Shown here: positions 7,676-15,951 of the stretch, piece by piece
Numbering within the stretch: position 1 is the first letter of the stretch
Layout of the letters: each line of letters opens with the position of its first letter
From: Polynucleobacter sp. MWH-UH23A
GTDB lineage: Bacteria; Pseudomonadota; Gammaproteobacteria; Burkholderiales; Burkholderiaceae
NCBI RefSeq assembly: GCF_040409805.1
Contig: NZ_CP099572.1
Location: 806,001 to 870,000, forward strand
DNA length: 64,000 nucleotides
Reading direction: 5' to 3'
Position numbers and translations under genes: made by a program
The notes under the pieces: model-generated
The model's input: the letters and a program-made list of their open reading frames with translations, nothing else
Told to the model about the DNA's origin: nothing
The model's database searches: none

Positions 7676-9562
7676 ATGCCAGCCCAAACCCTTTTTGCCC
7701 CCTTTGCCATATTTCGCAAAATTACCCAAATCTTGCTCTTGGCCGCCCTGACGGGGGCAATGAGCGGTGTGGCATTGGCGGCTCAGGGCATTGCTCAATA
7801 TGGCAAACCAAAGTATCCGGACGGCTTTGCCCATTTTGATTATGTCAATCCCAATGCACCCAAGGGGGGTACCCTTGTTTTGCCAAATCCAGGTCAAAGA
7901 ACTAGCTTTGATAAGTTCAACCCATTTACATTGCGTGGTGTGACCGCACCTGGCATTGAGTTGATGTTTGAGTCTTTGGCTGAAGGTAGTGCTGATGAAA
8001 CATCGAGCGTTTACGGATTACTTGCAGATGACATTGAAGTTGCAAAGGATCGCAAGTCAGTTACGTTTCATATTCGTCCTGAGGCAAAATTTTCAGATGG
8101 CAGTCCCGTATTAGCAGCAGATGTGAAATACAGCTTTGATGTGCTGATGAGTGGGAAGGCACATCCGCGTTACAAAACCACTTTTGCCGACATCTCATCT
8201 GCAGTAGTTCTTTCTGATCGATTGGTGCGTTTTGAATTTAAGAATAACAATTCAGAATTGCCGATTCTGGCAGGAACACTTCCCATCTTCTCGCGTAACT
8301 GGGGCAAGAAGCCTGATGGCAGCATGATTCCATTTGAAAAGCTTGCTTTCGAAACCCCAATCGGTAGCGGGCCTTATTTGATAGAGTCATTTAAGGCAGG
8401 CAAATCCATTGTCTATAAGAAGAACCCGCAGTATTGGGCTGATCAACTTGCTAAACCACTCAATATCAGAGTTGGCTTTTATAACTTCGACAGAATTCTT
8501 TATAAACTTTACAGCGATGATGCGGTGCGTCTTGAAGCATTTAAAGCGGGGGAGTTTGATGCCATCGTAGAGTACCGTGCCAAAATTTGGGCTAAAGGAT
8601 ATGTTGGGTCGAAATTTGATAACGGAACGCTGACCAAGAAAGCATTCATTAACCACAATGGCGCAGGAATGCAAGGTTTTGCAATGAATGTCCGCAGACC
8701 TATTTTTCAAGATCCGCGCGTTCGCCAGGCTTTAGGCTTGGCTTTGGATTTTGAGTGGCTCAATCGCCAGATCTTTTTTGATCAATATGGTCGGATCAAC
8801 AGTTACTTTACGAATAGCGATTTGAGCGCGAACTTTGATGGCCCAAGTAAGCCAACTGAAGGCGAGTTGAAACTACTTAAGTCCCTCAAGGCACAATACC
8901 CACAGTGGGTGCCGGATGCCGTCTTTGGGCCTATGCCTCCAGCGCCATCAACCTTGCCCCCAAGCAGCTTGCGCCAAAACTTGCGTAAAGCACGAGAGCT
9001 ATTAATGCATGCAGGTTGGCAATATCGCGATGGTGCCTTGCGTAATGAGAAAGGGGAGCCATTTCGTTTTGAGATTGTGGAGGATGGTGGATTCTTTCTC
9101 AGAGTTATTTCTGCATACATTCGCAATCTTGAGAAATTAGGAATTCAGGTGGACGTGCGCACCAGTGACTTTGCGCTTCATCAAAAACGCATGAATGAAT
9201 TTGATTTTGATATGACAACTGTGCGTTTTCAGGACTCACAAAATCCAGGAAGTGAGTTATGGGATCGTTTTGGTAGTCAGGCTGCAAAAGAAAAGGGTTC
9301 CGATAATGTGATTGGAGTTCAATCACCCGTTGTCGATGCCCTAGTTGCGGAAATTACCAAAGCCCAAAATCGTGATCAATTAAGAACGGCTGCCCGTGCT
9401 CTCGATCGAGTGTTGTGGAATAGTTATTACGTAGTGCCGCAGTGGTACAACCCCACGCATCGCGTCGCCTTCCGAAAGGAAATGCGTTATCCAGAACCGC
9501 CACTGTATTACCAAGCTGAGCCTTGGATTATGCAAAACTGGTGGAAAGAGGAAAGTAAATAA
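7676..9562 (+). CDS. yejA: Extracellular peptide-binding protein, YejA-type
   Basis: The start is set at the ATG at 7676, which gives 628 residues and places a signal peptide (about residues 1-31, ending SGVALAAQG) at the N-terminus; a TTG at 7652 in the same frame is a weaker option. The mature part has the ABC-transporter family 5 binding-protein pattern: FAHFDYVNPNAPKGGTLV, YGLLADDIEVAKDRKSV, FHIRPEAKFSDGSPV and VRQALGLALDFEWLNRQIF. It captures peptides in the periplasm for the YejBEF importer encoded directly after it; its stop overlaps the yejB ATG by one base. In enterobacteria the Yej system imports oligopeptides and microcin C, but the ligand here is unknown. Confidence 0.92.
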   Translation: MPAQTLFAPFAIFRKITQILLLAALTGAMSGVALAAQGIAQYGKPKYPDGFAHFDYVNPNAPKGGTLVLPNPGQRTSFDKFNPFTLRGVTAPGIELMFESLAEGSADETSSVYGLLADDIEVAKDRKSVTFHIRPEAKFSDGSPVLAADVKYSFDVLMSGKAHPRYKTTFADISSAVVLSDRLVRFEFKNNNSELPILAGTLPIFSRNWGKKPDGSMIPFEKLAFETPIGSGPYLIESFKAGKSIVYKKNPQYWADQLAKPLNIRVGFYNFDRILYKLYSDDAVRLEAFKAGEFDAIVEYRAKIWAKGYVGSKFDNGTLTKKAFINHNGAGMQGFAMNVRRPIFQDPRVRQALGLALDFEWLNRQIFFDQYGRINSYFTNSDLSANFDGPSKPTEGELKLLKSLKAQYPQWVPDAVFGPMPPAPSTLPPSSLRQNLRKARELLMHAGWQYRDGALRNEKGEPFRFEIVEDGGFFLRVISAYIRNLEKLGIQVDVRTSDFALHQKRMNEFDFDMTTVRFQDSQNPGSELWDRFGSQAAKEKGSDNVIGVQSPVVDALVAEITKAQNRDQLRTAARALDRVLWNSYYVVPQWYNPTHRVAFRKEMRYPEPPLYYQAEPWIMQNWWKEESK

Positions 9563-10638
9563 TGCAAGCTCAAATGCGCGTTTATATTCTCAAGCGTTTG
9601 CTGTTGATGATTCCAACTCTCTTAGGCGTCTTAACACTCACATTTGCCGTGGTGCAATTTGTTCCAGGTGGCCCAGTTGAGCAAATGGTGCTCGAACTCA
9701 AAGGTAAGGGTAGCGCTGCAACTGGTGGCAGTGAATCGTCGGGTGCTGGCGCAAATTACCGTGGCCGCCAAGGAATAGATGTACAGCGTTTAGAGGAGGT
9801 CAAAGCGCTCTATGGTTTTGATAAGCCGCCAGTCGAGCGCTACTTCATGATGCTTGGACGATTTGCTCGATTTGATTTGGGCGATAGCTATTACCAACAT
9901 GAAAGTGTGTGGCGCTTAGTGGTTTCTAAGCTTCCAGTCTCCATCAGTATTGGGTTATGGACATTTTTCATTACTTATCTGGTATCCATTCCTTTGGGTA
10001 TAGCAAAAGCAGTACGCGATGGATCACGTTTTGATGCGGTAACAAGTACGATGATTCTAGTGGGTTATGCCATTCCCGGATTTGTATTGGGTGTTTTATT
10101 GCTAGTGATATTTGGTGGCGGTAGCTTTCTGCAAATATTTCCTTTACGGGGTCTTACTTCGGATGACTGGAGTGAGCTCAGCCTAATTGGCAAGGTTATG
10201 GATTATCTGTGGCATCTTGTTTTGCCTATTACCGCATCGGTATTGGGTAGCTTCGCTGTAGTGACGATGCTGACTAAGAACTCATTCTTGGAAGAGATTC
10301 GTAAACAGTATGTGTTGACTGCCAGAGCCAAAGGCTTAACCGAGAAGCAGGTGCTATGGAAGCATGTATTTCGTAATGCGATGTTGCCGCTGGTAACTGG
10401 TTTCCCAGCCGCCTTTATTGGCGCCTTCTTTACAGGCTCCCTCTTGATTGAAACTCTGTTTTCATTAGATGGCCTGGGCTTACTATCTTATGAATCGGTG
10501 ATGCGTCGTGACTATCCCGTTGTGTTTGGAACACTTTATCTATTTACCTTAATTGGATTGTTTACCAAACTCATTTCCGATCTCTGCTACGTTTATGTTG
10601 ATCCTCGCATTCAGTTTGGTTCGGGAGGGGGGTCATGA
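9562..10638 (+). CDS. yejB: Peptide ABC transporter permease YejB
   Basis: This 358-residue inner-membrane permease starts with a typical family N-terminus (VYILKRLLLMIPTLLGVLTL) and has the binding-protein-dependent permease EAA loop reading YVLTARAKGLTEKQVLWKHV, followed by FRNAMLPLVTGFP. About six membrane segments are expected. A Gly/Ser-rich insert (around residues 50-75) precedes YRGRQGIDVQRLEEVKALYG, as is usual for YejB rather than DppB. An internal ATG four codons in is an alternative start. It forms the channel with YejE; the two genes overlap by four bases (ATGA). Confidence 0.93.
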   Translation: MQAQMRVYILKRLLLMIPTLLGVLTLTFAVVQFVPGGPVEQMVLELKGKGSAATGGSESSGAGANYRGRQGIDVQRLEEVKALYGFDKPPVERYFMMLGRFARFDLGDSYYQHESVWRLVVSKLPVSISIGLWTFFITYLVSIPLGIAKAVRDGSRFDAVTSTMILVGYAIPGFVLGVLLLVIFGGGSFLQIFPLRGLTSDDWSELSLIGKVMDYLWHLVLPITASVLGSFAVVTMLTKNSFLEEIRKQYVLTARAKGLTEKQVLWKHVFRNAMLPLVTGFPAAFIGAFFTGSLLIETLFSLDGLGLLSYESVMRRDYPVVFGTLYLFTLIGLFTKLISDLCYVYVDPRIQFGSGGGS

Positions 10639-11660
10639 GTCGTTGGCAGCGTTTTAAAACGAATCGCCGTGGTTACATCAGCCTCTGGATTTTTCTTGGT
10701 CTCTTTGGCCTATCTCTTTGTGCCGAGCTGATTGCGAACGATAAGCCTTTAGTGGTTCGCTATGACGGGCATTTTTATTTTCCGATTGTGAAGAATCAGC
10801 CTGAAACAGTTTTTGGTGGTGACTTTGCAACTCCAACAGACTTTTTAGATCCTGATATTCGTCACAACATCACAAGCGCTGGAAATTGGGCGATCTATCC
10901 ACCGATTAAATACAGCTACGAGACACTTAATTACTTTGCGACTTCGCCCAATCCAGCCCCACCGTCCTGGCAGAATTGGCTTGGGACTGATGACCGCGGT
11001 CGTGACGTTCTATCTCGTCTGATCTACGGTTTCCGTCTATCTATTCTCTTTGGCCTTGCATTGACGATCGTGGGCGTTACTGTTGGTGTTATCACAGGTT
11101 CATTAATGGGATTTTTTGGTGGTAAGTTTGACTTGATTTCTCAGCGCTTGATTGAGATTTGGTCCGCAATGCCAGAGCTATATCTACTCATTATTTTTGC
11201 TTCGATCTTTCATCCAAGTGTTTTGTTATTGATTCTGTTGTTGGCGGCTTTTGGATGGATGGGTTTATCAGATTATGTGCGTGCTGAATTTTTCCGTAAT
11301 CGCGCCCTAGAGTATGTGCGAGCCGCAAGAGCGCTGGGCTTAAGCAATGTACAAATCATGTGGCGACATATTCTCCCTAACAGTTTGACCCCTGTCATTA
11401 CTTTCTTGCCATTTCGCATGAGCGCCGCAATTTTGTCTCTCACTAGCTTAGATTTTCTTGGGCTAGGAGTTCCTCCGGGTACCCCTAGTTTGGGCGAGCT
11501 TCTTTCACAAGGTAAGGGAAATCTAGATGCCTGGTGGATTTCCTTATCTACTTTTGTGGTTTTAGTCAGCACCTTGTTACTGCTGACCTTTATGGGCGAG
11601 GCCCTACGAGATGCTTACGACTCACGTAAAGCTGGACTCATGAACGGAGGTCGTTCATGA
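10635..11660 (+). CDS. yejE: Peptide ABC transporter permease YejE
   Basis: The 341-residue permease has the YejE/DppC pattern: an N-terminal membrane segment (YISLWIFLGLFGLSLCAELIA), a large periplasmic stretch, GTDDRGRDVLSRLIYGFRLS, and the EAA loop YVRAARALGLSNVQIMWRHI followed by LPNSLTPVITFLPF. It pairs with YejB as the second channel subunit. Four-base overlaps with both neighbours show tight translational coupling in the yejABEF operon. Confidence 0.93.
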   Translation: MSRWQRFKTNRRGYISLWIFLGLFGLSLCAELIANDKPLVVRYDGHFYFPIVKNQPETVFGGDFATPTDFLDPDIRHNITSAGNWAIYPPIKYSYETLNYFATSPNPAPPSWQNWLGTDDRGRDVLSRLIYGFRLSILFGLALTIVGVTVGVITGSLMGFFGGKFDLISQRLIEIWSAMPELYLLIIFASIFHPSVLLLILLLAAFGWMGLSDYVRAEFFRNRALEYVRAARALGLSNVQIMWRHILPNSLTPVITFLPFRMSAAILSLTSLDFLGLGVPPGTPSLGELLSQGKGNLDAWWISLSTFVVLVSTLLLLTFMGEALRDAYDSRKAGLMNGGRS

Positions 11661-13303
11661 GTCTGTTGCGCTATGAAGACCTTTCTATTTCATTTGGCGC
11701 AGGGCGCCGTGAAAAGTTTGCTGTCAACCAACTTAATCTTGATATTGGTGTTGGCGAAAGATTGGCCTTAGTGGGCGAGTCCGGCTCTGGAAAAACACTT
11801 ACTGCATTAGCGCCTCTCAGATTGGAGCCTGAAGGTGCCAAGGTAAATGGCAAAATTTTATGGAAGCCTCGTGATGCAAAAGAAGGGCATGGCGAAGTAG
11901 ATCTCTTATCTTTGTCTATTGAAGATATTCGAGAGATTCGTGGGCGTGAGATTGCCATGATCTTTCAGGAGCCAATGACAGCCTTAAATCCGCTGTTCAC
12001 GATTGGTAACCAAATAATCGAGGCGGTGCAGATTGATCAACCCTTGATCTCAAAGGCTGATGCAGTTGATGCTGCGATCGATTTACTGAAAAAGACGGGT
12101 ATTCCAGAGCCTGAGCGCCGCTTCCACTCATATCCCCATCAACTGTCAGGTGGTCAACGGCAGCGTGCCATGATAGCGATGGCCTTAGCTTGTAAGCCAA
12201 GATTGCTGATTGCTGATGAGCCTACAACTGCATTGGATGTCAGTTTGCGGATGCAAATTCTCGATCTCTTAAAAGAGTTGCAACAAGAGTCTAAAGAGCA
12301 CGGCGGTATGAGTATTTTGCTAATTACTCATGACCTCAGCTTAGTAAAGCATTTTGCGCAACGGGTTGCCGTTCTCAATCAAGGAAACTTAATTGAAGTT
12401 GGTACAACTAAACAAGTATTTGATCATCCGGTGGATCCCTATACTCGCGCCTTGGTAAATAGCGAGCCCGTACGCAATCTTGCACCTGTGATGCCCTTGT
12501 CACCAGTCCTATTAAAGACTGAGGAGTTATCGGTTGCTTATCCAAGTTCTGAAACAGTTGGCTGGTTTAAAAAAGCGCCACCACACAAAGTGTTAAAGAA
12601 AGTCAGTTTTGAACTAAAGCAGGGCCAAACGATCGGGGTGATAGGTGAATCTGGTTCTGGCAAAACCACGCTAGGCATGGCTGTTCTGGGCTTGCTGGGC
12701 GACTCTGCTGCCCAAGTCTCTGGCAGCGTGGATGTGCTTGGTAAAGATTGGCACTTGTTAAAACCAGTTGAGCGCAGAGCAATGCGCGCTAGCTTGCAGG
12801 TAATCTTTCAGGATCCATTTGGTTCGCTATCTCCGAGAATGAGTGTGTTGCAAATCATTGCAGAGGGCTTGGATGTGCATCATCCAAATCTATCTACCAC
12901 TGAGAGAGAATCTCGAGTGATAGATATGCTTAAAGAAGTTGGTCTTGATCGCTCAGCCTTGCATCGTTACCCGCATGAATTTTCTGGTGGGCAACGTCAG
13001 AGAATTGCGATTGCGCGCGCACTCATTTTGCGCCCGCAGATTTTGGTCTTGGATGAGCCGACTTCAGCATTGGATGTCTCTATTCAAAAACAGGTACTCG
13101 CCTTGCTTTCTGAGCTGCAAAAGAAATACAACTTGGCATACATCATGATTAGTCATGATCTGGCAGTGATTCGAGCCATGTCTCATGAAGTGATGGTGCT
13201 CAAAGAGGGTAGGGTTGTGGAGTTTGGGGAAACCGAAACCCTCATCAAACACCCGCGACAGGTATACACAAAAGAGCTTTTTGCTGCGGCCGAATTAAGT
13301 TAA
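11657..13303 (+). CDS. yejF: Dual-ATPase subunit YejF of the peptide importer
   Basis: The 548-residue protein holds two complete ABC ATPase domains in one chain. Each has a Walker A (GESGSGKT, about residues 38-45 and again near 332), a signature (LSGGQRQRAMIAMAL and FSGGQRQRIAIARAL) and a Walker B followed by a glutamate (LLIADEPTTALDV and ILVLDEPTSALDV). The fused arrangement is normal for YejF, in contrast with the separate DppD and DppF. It energises uptake through YejB/YejE. It is the final gene of the operon; a 138-bp gap follows. Confidence 0.95.
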   Translation: MSLLRYEDLSISFGAGRREKFAVNQLNLDIGVGERLALVGESGSGKTLTALAPLRLEPEGAKVNGKILWKPRDAKEGHGEVDLLSLSIEDIREIRGREIAMIFQEPMTALNPLFTIGNQIIEAVQIDQPLISKADAVDAAIDLLKKTGIPEPERRFHSYPHQLSGGQRQRAMIAMALACKPRLLIADEPTTALDVSLRMQILDLLKELQQESKEHGGMSILLITHDLSLVKHFAQRVAVLNQGNLIEVGTTKQVFDHPVDPYTRALVNSEPVRNLAPVMPLSPVLLKTEELSVAYPSSETVGWFKKAPPHKVLKKVSFELKQGQTIGVIGESGSGKTTLGMAVLGLLGDSAAQVSGSVDVLGKDWHLLKPVERRAMRASLQVIFQDPFGSLSPRMSVLQIIAEGLDVHHPNLSTTERESRVIDMLKEVGLDRSALHRYPHEFSGGQRQRIAIARALILRPQILVLDEPTSALDVSIQKQVLALLSELQKKYNLAYIMISHDLAVIRAMSHEVMVLKEGRVVEFGETETLIKHPRQVYTKELFAAAELS

Positions 13304-13406
13304 ATGCCATTTCATGTGCTTATATTTGGTGCATATTTACCGAACAAAGATGCTAGTTAAGATAAAAAATCTAATAAAAACAACATATTAAGAGACATAC
13401 TTCAAC

Positions 13407-13434
13407 TTGGTTAATTGGTGGATCTTTGTTAAAC
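13407..13434 (+). promoter_or_regulatory. Possible sigma70 promoter for the NlpC/P60 gene
   Basis: TTGGTT (13407-13412) and TTAAAC (13429-13434) are spaced by 16 bp. Transcription would begin about seven bases later, essentially at the ATG at 13442, so the message could be leaderless. No Shine-Dalgarno sequence is visible before that ATG. Confidence 0.35.
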
Positions 13435-13441
13435 TGATCAG

Positions 13442-14095
13442 ATGTCATTCAAAAAAGCGCTTCTTTCGAAATACTTAGGACTCTTTTTGGTCTTGGGTAT
13501 GCCTTTCATGGCTCATGCGGCTGATGCATCTGCAGATGCTGCTGCGGTCGCTGAAGCTGCAGTTCCAAAAGAGAGTATGTTTCAAGCAGGTAAGGCATAC
13601 ATTGCTAAGGTTTCTGATCGTCTTGCGGATACCGTCACTGGAAAATCTGAAGAATTAATTAACCGCGCCATGGAAGTGATTGGCGTGCGGTATCGCTGGG
13701 ATACAGAGTTGCCTCAGTCTGGATTAGATGGCAGTAGTTTTGTTGGTTATGTATTTAAAGACAAGCTAGGCTTTTTATTGCCGCGCAAGTCCACGCAAAT
13801 GAGTCGTGTTGGTAAGCCAATCAGTCGCGAGGAATTGCAACCAGGTGATCTCGTGTTTTTCAATACGATGCGCCTCACGTTTTCACATGTGGGCATTTAT
13901 GTAGGTGACAATAAATTTATCCACTCACCATCGAAGGGCACTAGCGTGCGCGTAGATGATCTTGGTAGTTTGTACTGGGATAAACGCTTTGATGGTGCAC
14001 GTCGCCTAGATGGCAGTGACAACCTGGACGACAGCGAGCGTCAAGAGTTGTTGAACGAAGTGAAAAACCTCAAACGTAAGTCACGAAGTCTTTAG
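13442..14095 (+). CDS. NlpC/P60-fold exported protein lacking the catalytic Cys
   Basis: The 217-residue protein has a signal peptide (about residues 1-26, ending FMAHAAD), an alanine-rich linker and an NlpC/P60 (C40) domain from about residue 73. The fold landmarks are clear: AMEVIGVRYRWDTELPQSG, LQPGDLVFFNTMRLTFSHVG and IYVGDNKFIHSPSKG, giving His149 and His161. The usual active-site stretch Asp-Cys-Ser-Gly-Phe-Val reads DGSSFV here (residues 96-101): Gly97 (bases 13730-13732) replaces the nucleophilic Cys. Active members cut peptidoglycan peptide bonds; this one is expected to be catalytically dead and might bind cell wall or regulate a hydrolase. No SD precedes the ATG. It is followed by a convergent patatin gene. 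Confidence 0.85.
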   Translation: MSFKKALLSKYLGLFLVLGMPFMAHAADASADAAAVAEAAVPKESMFQAGKAYIAKVSDRLADTVTGKSEELINRAMEVIGVRYRWDTELPQSGLDGSSFVGYVFKDKLGFLLPRKSTQMSRVGKPISREELQPGDLVFFNTMRLTFSHVGIYVGDNKFIHSPSKGTSVRVDDLGSLYWDKRFDGARRLDGSDNLDDSERQELLNEVKNLKRKSRSL

Positions 14096-14123
14096 ACTCT
14101 CCTCGCTGTAGCTCTTATAGGGC

Positions 14124-15029
14124 CTAGCCCTTCAGCTTTTCCTTAATCAACCCCATTTGTTCTTGCGTGGCCACTTCGCCAGCAAGAATAGCGGCATTTC
14201 GGGATTTAAAGTCGCTGCCGCTCATTTGTTTTAGATGTGGTGTGATGACAATATCGGCACTTTTTAATTCAAACTGATTGATACTTCTTTGCATAATCGA
14301 GATCGTTTGTTGAAGCACGCCAAATGTGCCGCTCGCATCTTGGTGAACGGGCTCCGAAGAGATGTTGACCGCAATCACTATGGTTGCCCCCATTTGCCTT
14401 GCGTAACTTACTGGCACTGGCGCAACTAAACCGCCATCCACATATTCTTTACCGCCAATGATCGTTGGCTGAAATACGCCAGGAATACTGCAAGATGCTC
14501 GAACAGCTTGACCAGTGTTCCCAGTGCGAAACAACACACCTTTGCCTGATTGCAATTCTGTTGCAACGATTCCTAGCGGAATGCGCATTTGTTCGATGGA
14601 TTTATTCTGCACTTCACGATTAATCATGTTTTGCAGGGCATCGCCCTTAATTAATCCGCCAAAGCGTCCTGCAAATGGCAAACCCCAGTCAGCAATAGTC
14701 GCTTCATCTAAATTCAGGGCAAGCCGATTGAGGTCAGTTCCGCTGACTCCAGATGCTAGTAGGGCCGCAATGACACTACCTGCGCTACTGCCAACGACAA
14801 TATCGGGTCGAATTCCTTGTGCCTCGAGAGCTTTAATGACACCTACATGCGCAAAGCCTCGGGCAGCTCCAGCCCCCAAAACTAGCCCAACAACTGGCTT
14901 TTTTGAACCTATGAAGCTGCATGAGCTGAGGCCTCCCATGCTTAAAAGAGAGGCAATTCCAAGCTCCAGTGCTTGACGGCGACTGGGGGATGGTGGGTAG
15001 AGCAAGGTTTTTGATGAATTCGAATGCAT
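14124..15029 (-). CDS. Patatin-like phospholipase family lipoprotein
   Basis: The 301-residue protein carries the patatin serine-aspartate dyad: the oxyanion loop GLVLGAGAARGFAHVG, the nucleophile elbow GSSAG (Ser82), and a DGG element in EYVDGGLVAPVPV near residue 198. The N-terminus has twin arginines (SRRQALELG, about residues 16-24), a hydrophobic stretch and a lipobox ending at Cys37 (LSSC), so it looks like a lipoprotein, perhaps exported by the Tat route. The reaction would be acyl-ester hydrolysis of lipids in the envelope. The family is similar in size to RssA-type proteins, which however lack this export signal. Gene lies convergent to the NlpC-like gene with 28 bases between. Confidence 0.85.
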   Translation of the reverse strand: MHSNSSKTLLYPPSPSRRQALELGIASLLSMGGLSSCSFIGSKKPVVGLVLGAGAARGFAHVGVIKALEAQGIRPDIVVGSSAGSVIAALLASGVSGTDLNRLALNLDEATIADWGLPFAGRFGGLIKGDALQNMINREVQNKSIEQMRIPLGIVATELQSGKGVLFRTGNTGQAVRASCSIPGVFQPTIIGGKEYVDGGLVAPVPVSYARQMGATIVIAVNISSEPVHQDASGTFGVLQQTISIMQRSINQFELKSADIVITPHLKQMSGSDFKSRNAAILAGEVATQEQMGLIKEKLKG

Positions 15030-15053
15030 ATGGCTATTGTATTGAGCCTACCT

Positions 15054-15059
15054 TATAAT
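15054..15059 (+). promoter_or_regulatory. Candidate -10 element for scpB
   Basis: A perfect TATAAT occurs at 15054-15059, in the gap between the divergent patatin and scpB genes. The -35 is not clear. Start of transcription near 15066 would give scpB a leader of about 150 bases. A small perfect hairpin, TCAGGA-CAT-TCCTGA (15186-15200), lies just before the scpB start. Confidence 0.4.
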
Positions 15060-15213
15060 GGCCTTACGGTGAACGAAAAAGACTTCGTGCAGCGCGGACA
15101 ATTCCCAAACTAGAAATCAGATGGATCGCCCGTAGTCGCTAGAAAACACCTAACCCATTACTGAAATACATTTATAAGAGTCTAGTCAGGACATTCCTGA
15201 TAGCCCAATTTTT

Positions 15214-15945
15214 ATGGACGATCACAACAAGCGCGTTATCGAAACAGCCCTCCTGTGTGCACAGGAACCGCTCACCGTGGCTGACTTGTCACGCCTGTTT
15301 GTAGAAGATATCACTACAGCCGATATTGATGAAGCACTAGCAGAGTTACAGCGCGCTTGGGATGACAAGGGCATGGAGCTTGTGCATATTGCAACTGGCT
15401 GGCGTTTCCAAAGTCGTCTGTCTATGCGCGAATACTTGGATCGCCTCACGCCAGAGAAGCCGCCAAAGTATTCTCGTGCGGTAATGGAAACTCTGGCAAT
15501 TATTGCCTACCGCCAACCCGTGACACGTGGCGAGATCGAAGAGATTCGTGGTGTTGCTGTCAGTAGTAACGTGATGAAACAGTTAGAAGATCGTGGTTGG
15601 GTTGAAGTGATTGGCCACAAAGACACCGTTGGCCGTCCAGGTTTGTATGCCACCACAAAACAGTTCTTAGATGATTTGAGTCTCACTAATTTACAAAGTT
15701 TGCCGATCTTGGAAGATGCTGCGCCAATGGCCGCTGCTGAGCAGTTAGGGCAAGCCGTGATGGAGTTTGATCCATCAGCAACAGTAGAGACGGTAATCAT
15801 CGAAGAATCTGAAGTGACTGAAATTACTGAAGCCAGTGATGAAAACGCAGAGGCAGCAGCGGAAGAAACAGCAGAAGAAATAACAGCAGAAACAGCAGAA
15901 GAAGCAAGCCCAGAGTCTGATGAACAAACAGACGAAACAAAATAA
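15214..15945 (+). CDS. scpB: Segregation and condensation protein B (ScpB)
   Basis: The 243-residue protein has the two winged-helix domains of Scp[20 protein letters not shown] at the start, then [38 protein letters not shown] and [18 protein letters not shown]. ScpB bridges ScpA and SMC in the condensin-like complex that organises the chromosome. After about residue 195 comes an acidic Glu/Ala/Thr repeat tail ([17 protein letters not shown]), low in complexity and probably disordered. scpA is not in the window. No SD is visible before the ATG. It is followed six bases later by rluB, the order normal for Burkholderiales. Confidence 0.92.
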   Translation: MDDHNKRVIETALLCAQEPLTVADLSRLFVEDITTADIDEALAELQRAWDDKGMELVHIATGWRFQSRLSMREYLDRLTPEKPPKYSRAVMETLAIIAYRQPVTRGEIEEIRGVAVSSNVMKQLEDRGWVEVIGHKDTVGRPGLYATTKQFLDDLSLTNLQSLPILEDAAPMAAAEQLGQAVMEFDPSATVETVIIEESEVTEITEASDENAEAAAEETAEEITAETAEEASPESDEQTDETK

Positions 15946-15951
15946 TTTGTA

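Noticed and set aside
14119..14131. A small hairpin AGGGC-CTA-GCCCT between the NlpC and patatin genes.
   Set aside because: The stem is only five base pairs, overlaps the patatin stop codon and lacks a T-run, so a terminator is not supported.
15840..15915. Short repeats of GCAGAAGAA type that might suggest a tandem array.
   Set aside because: They encode the acidic low-complexity tail of ScpB; the units are imperfect and have no spacer structure, so this is not a CRISPR or functional DNA repeat.
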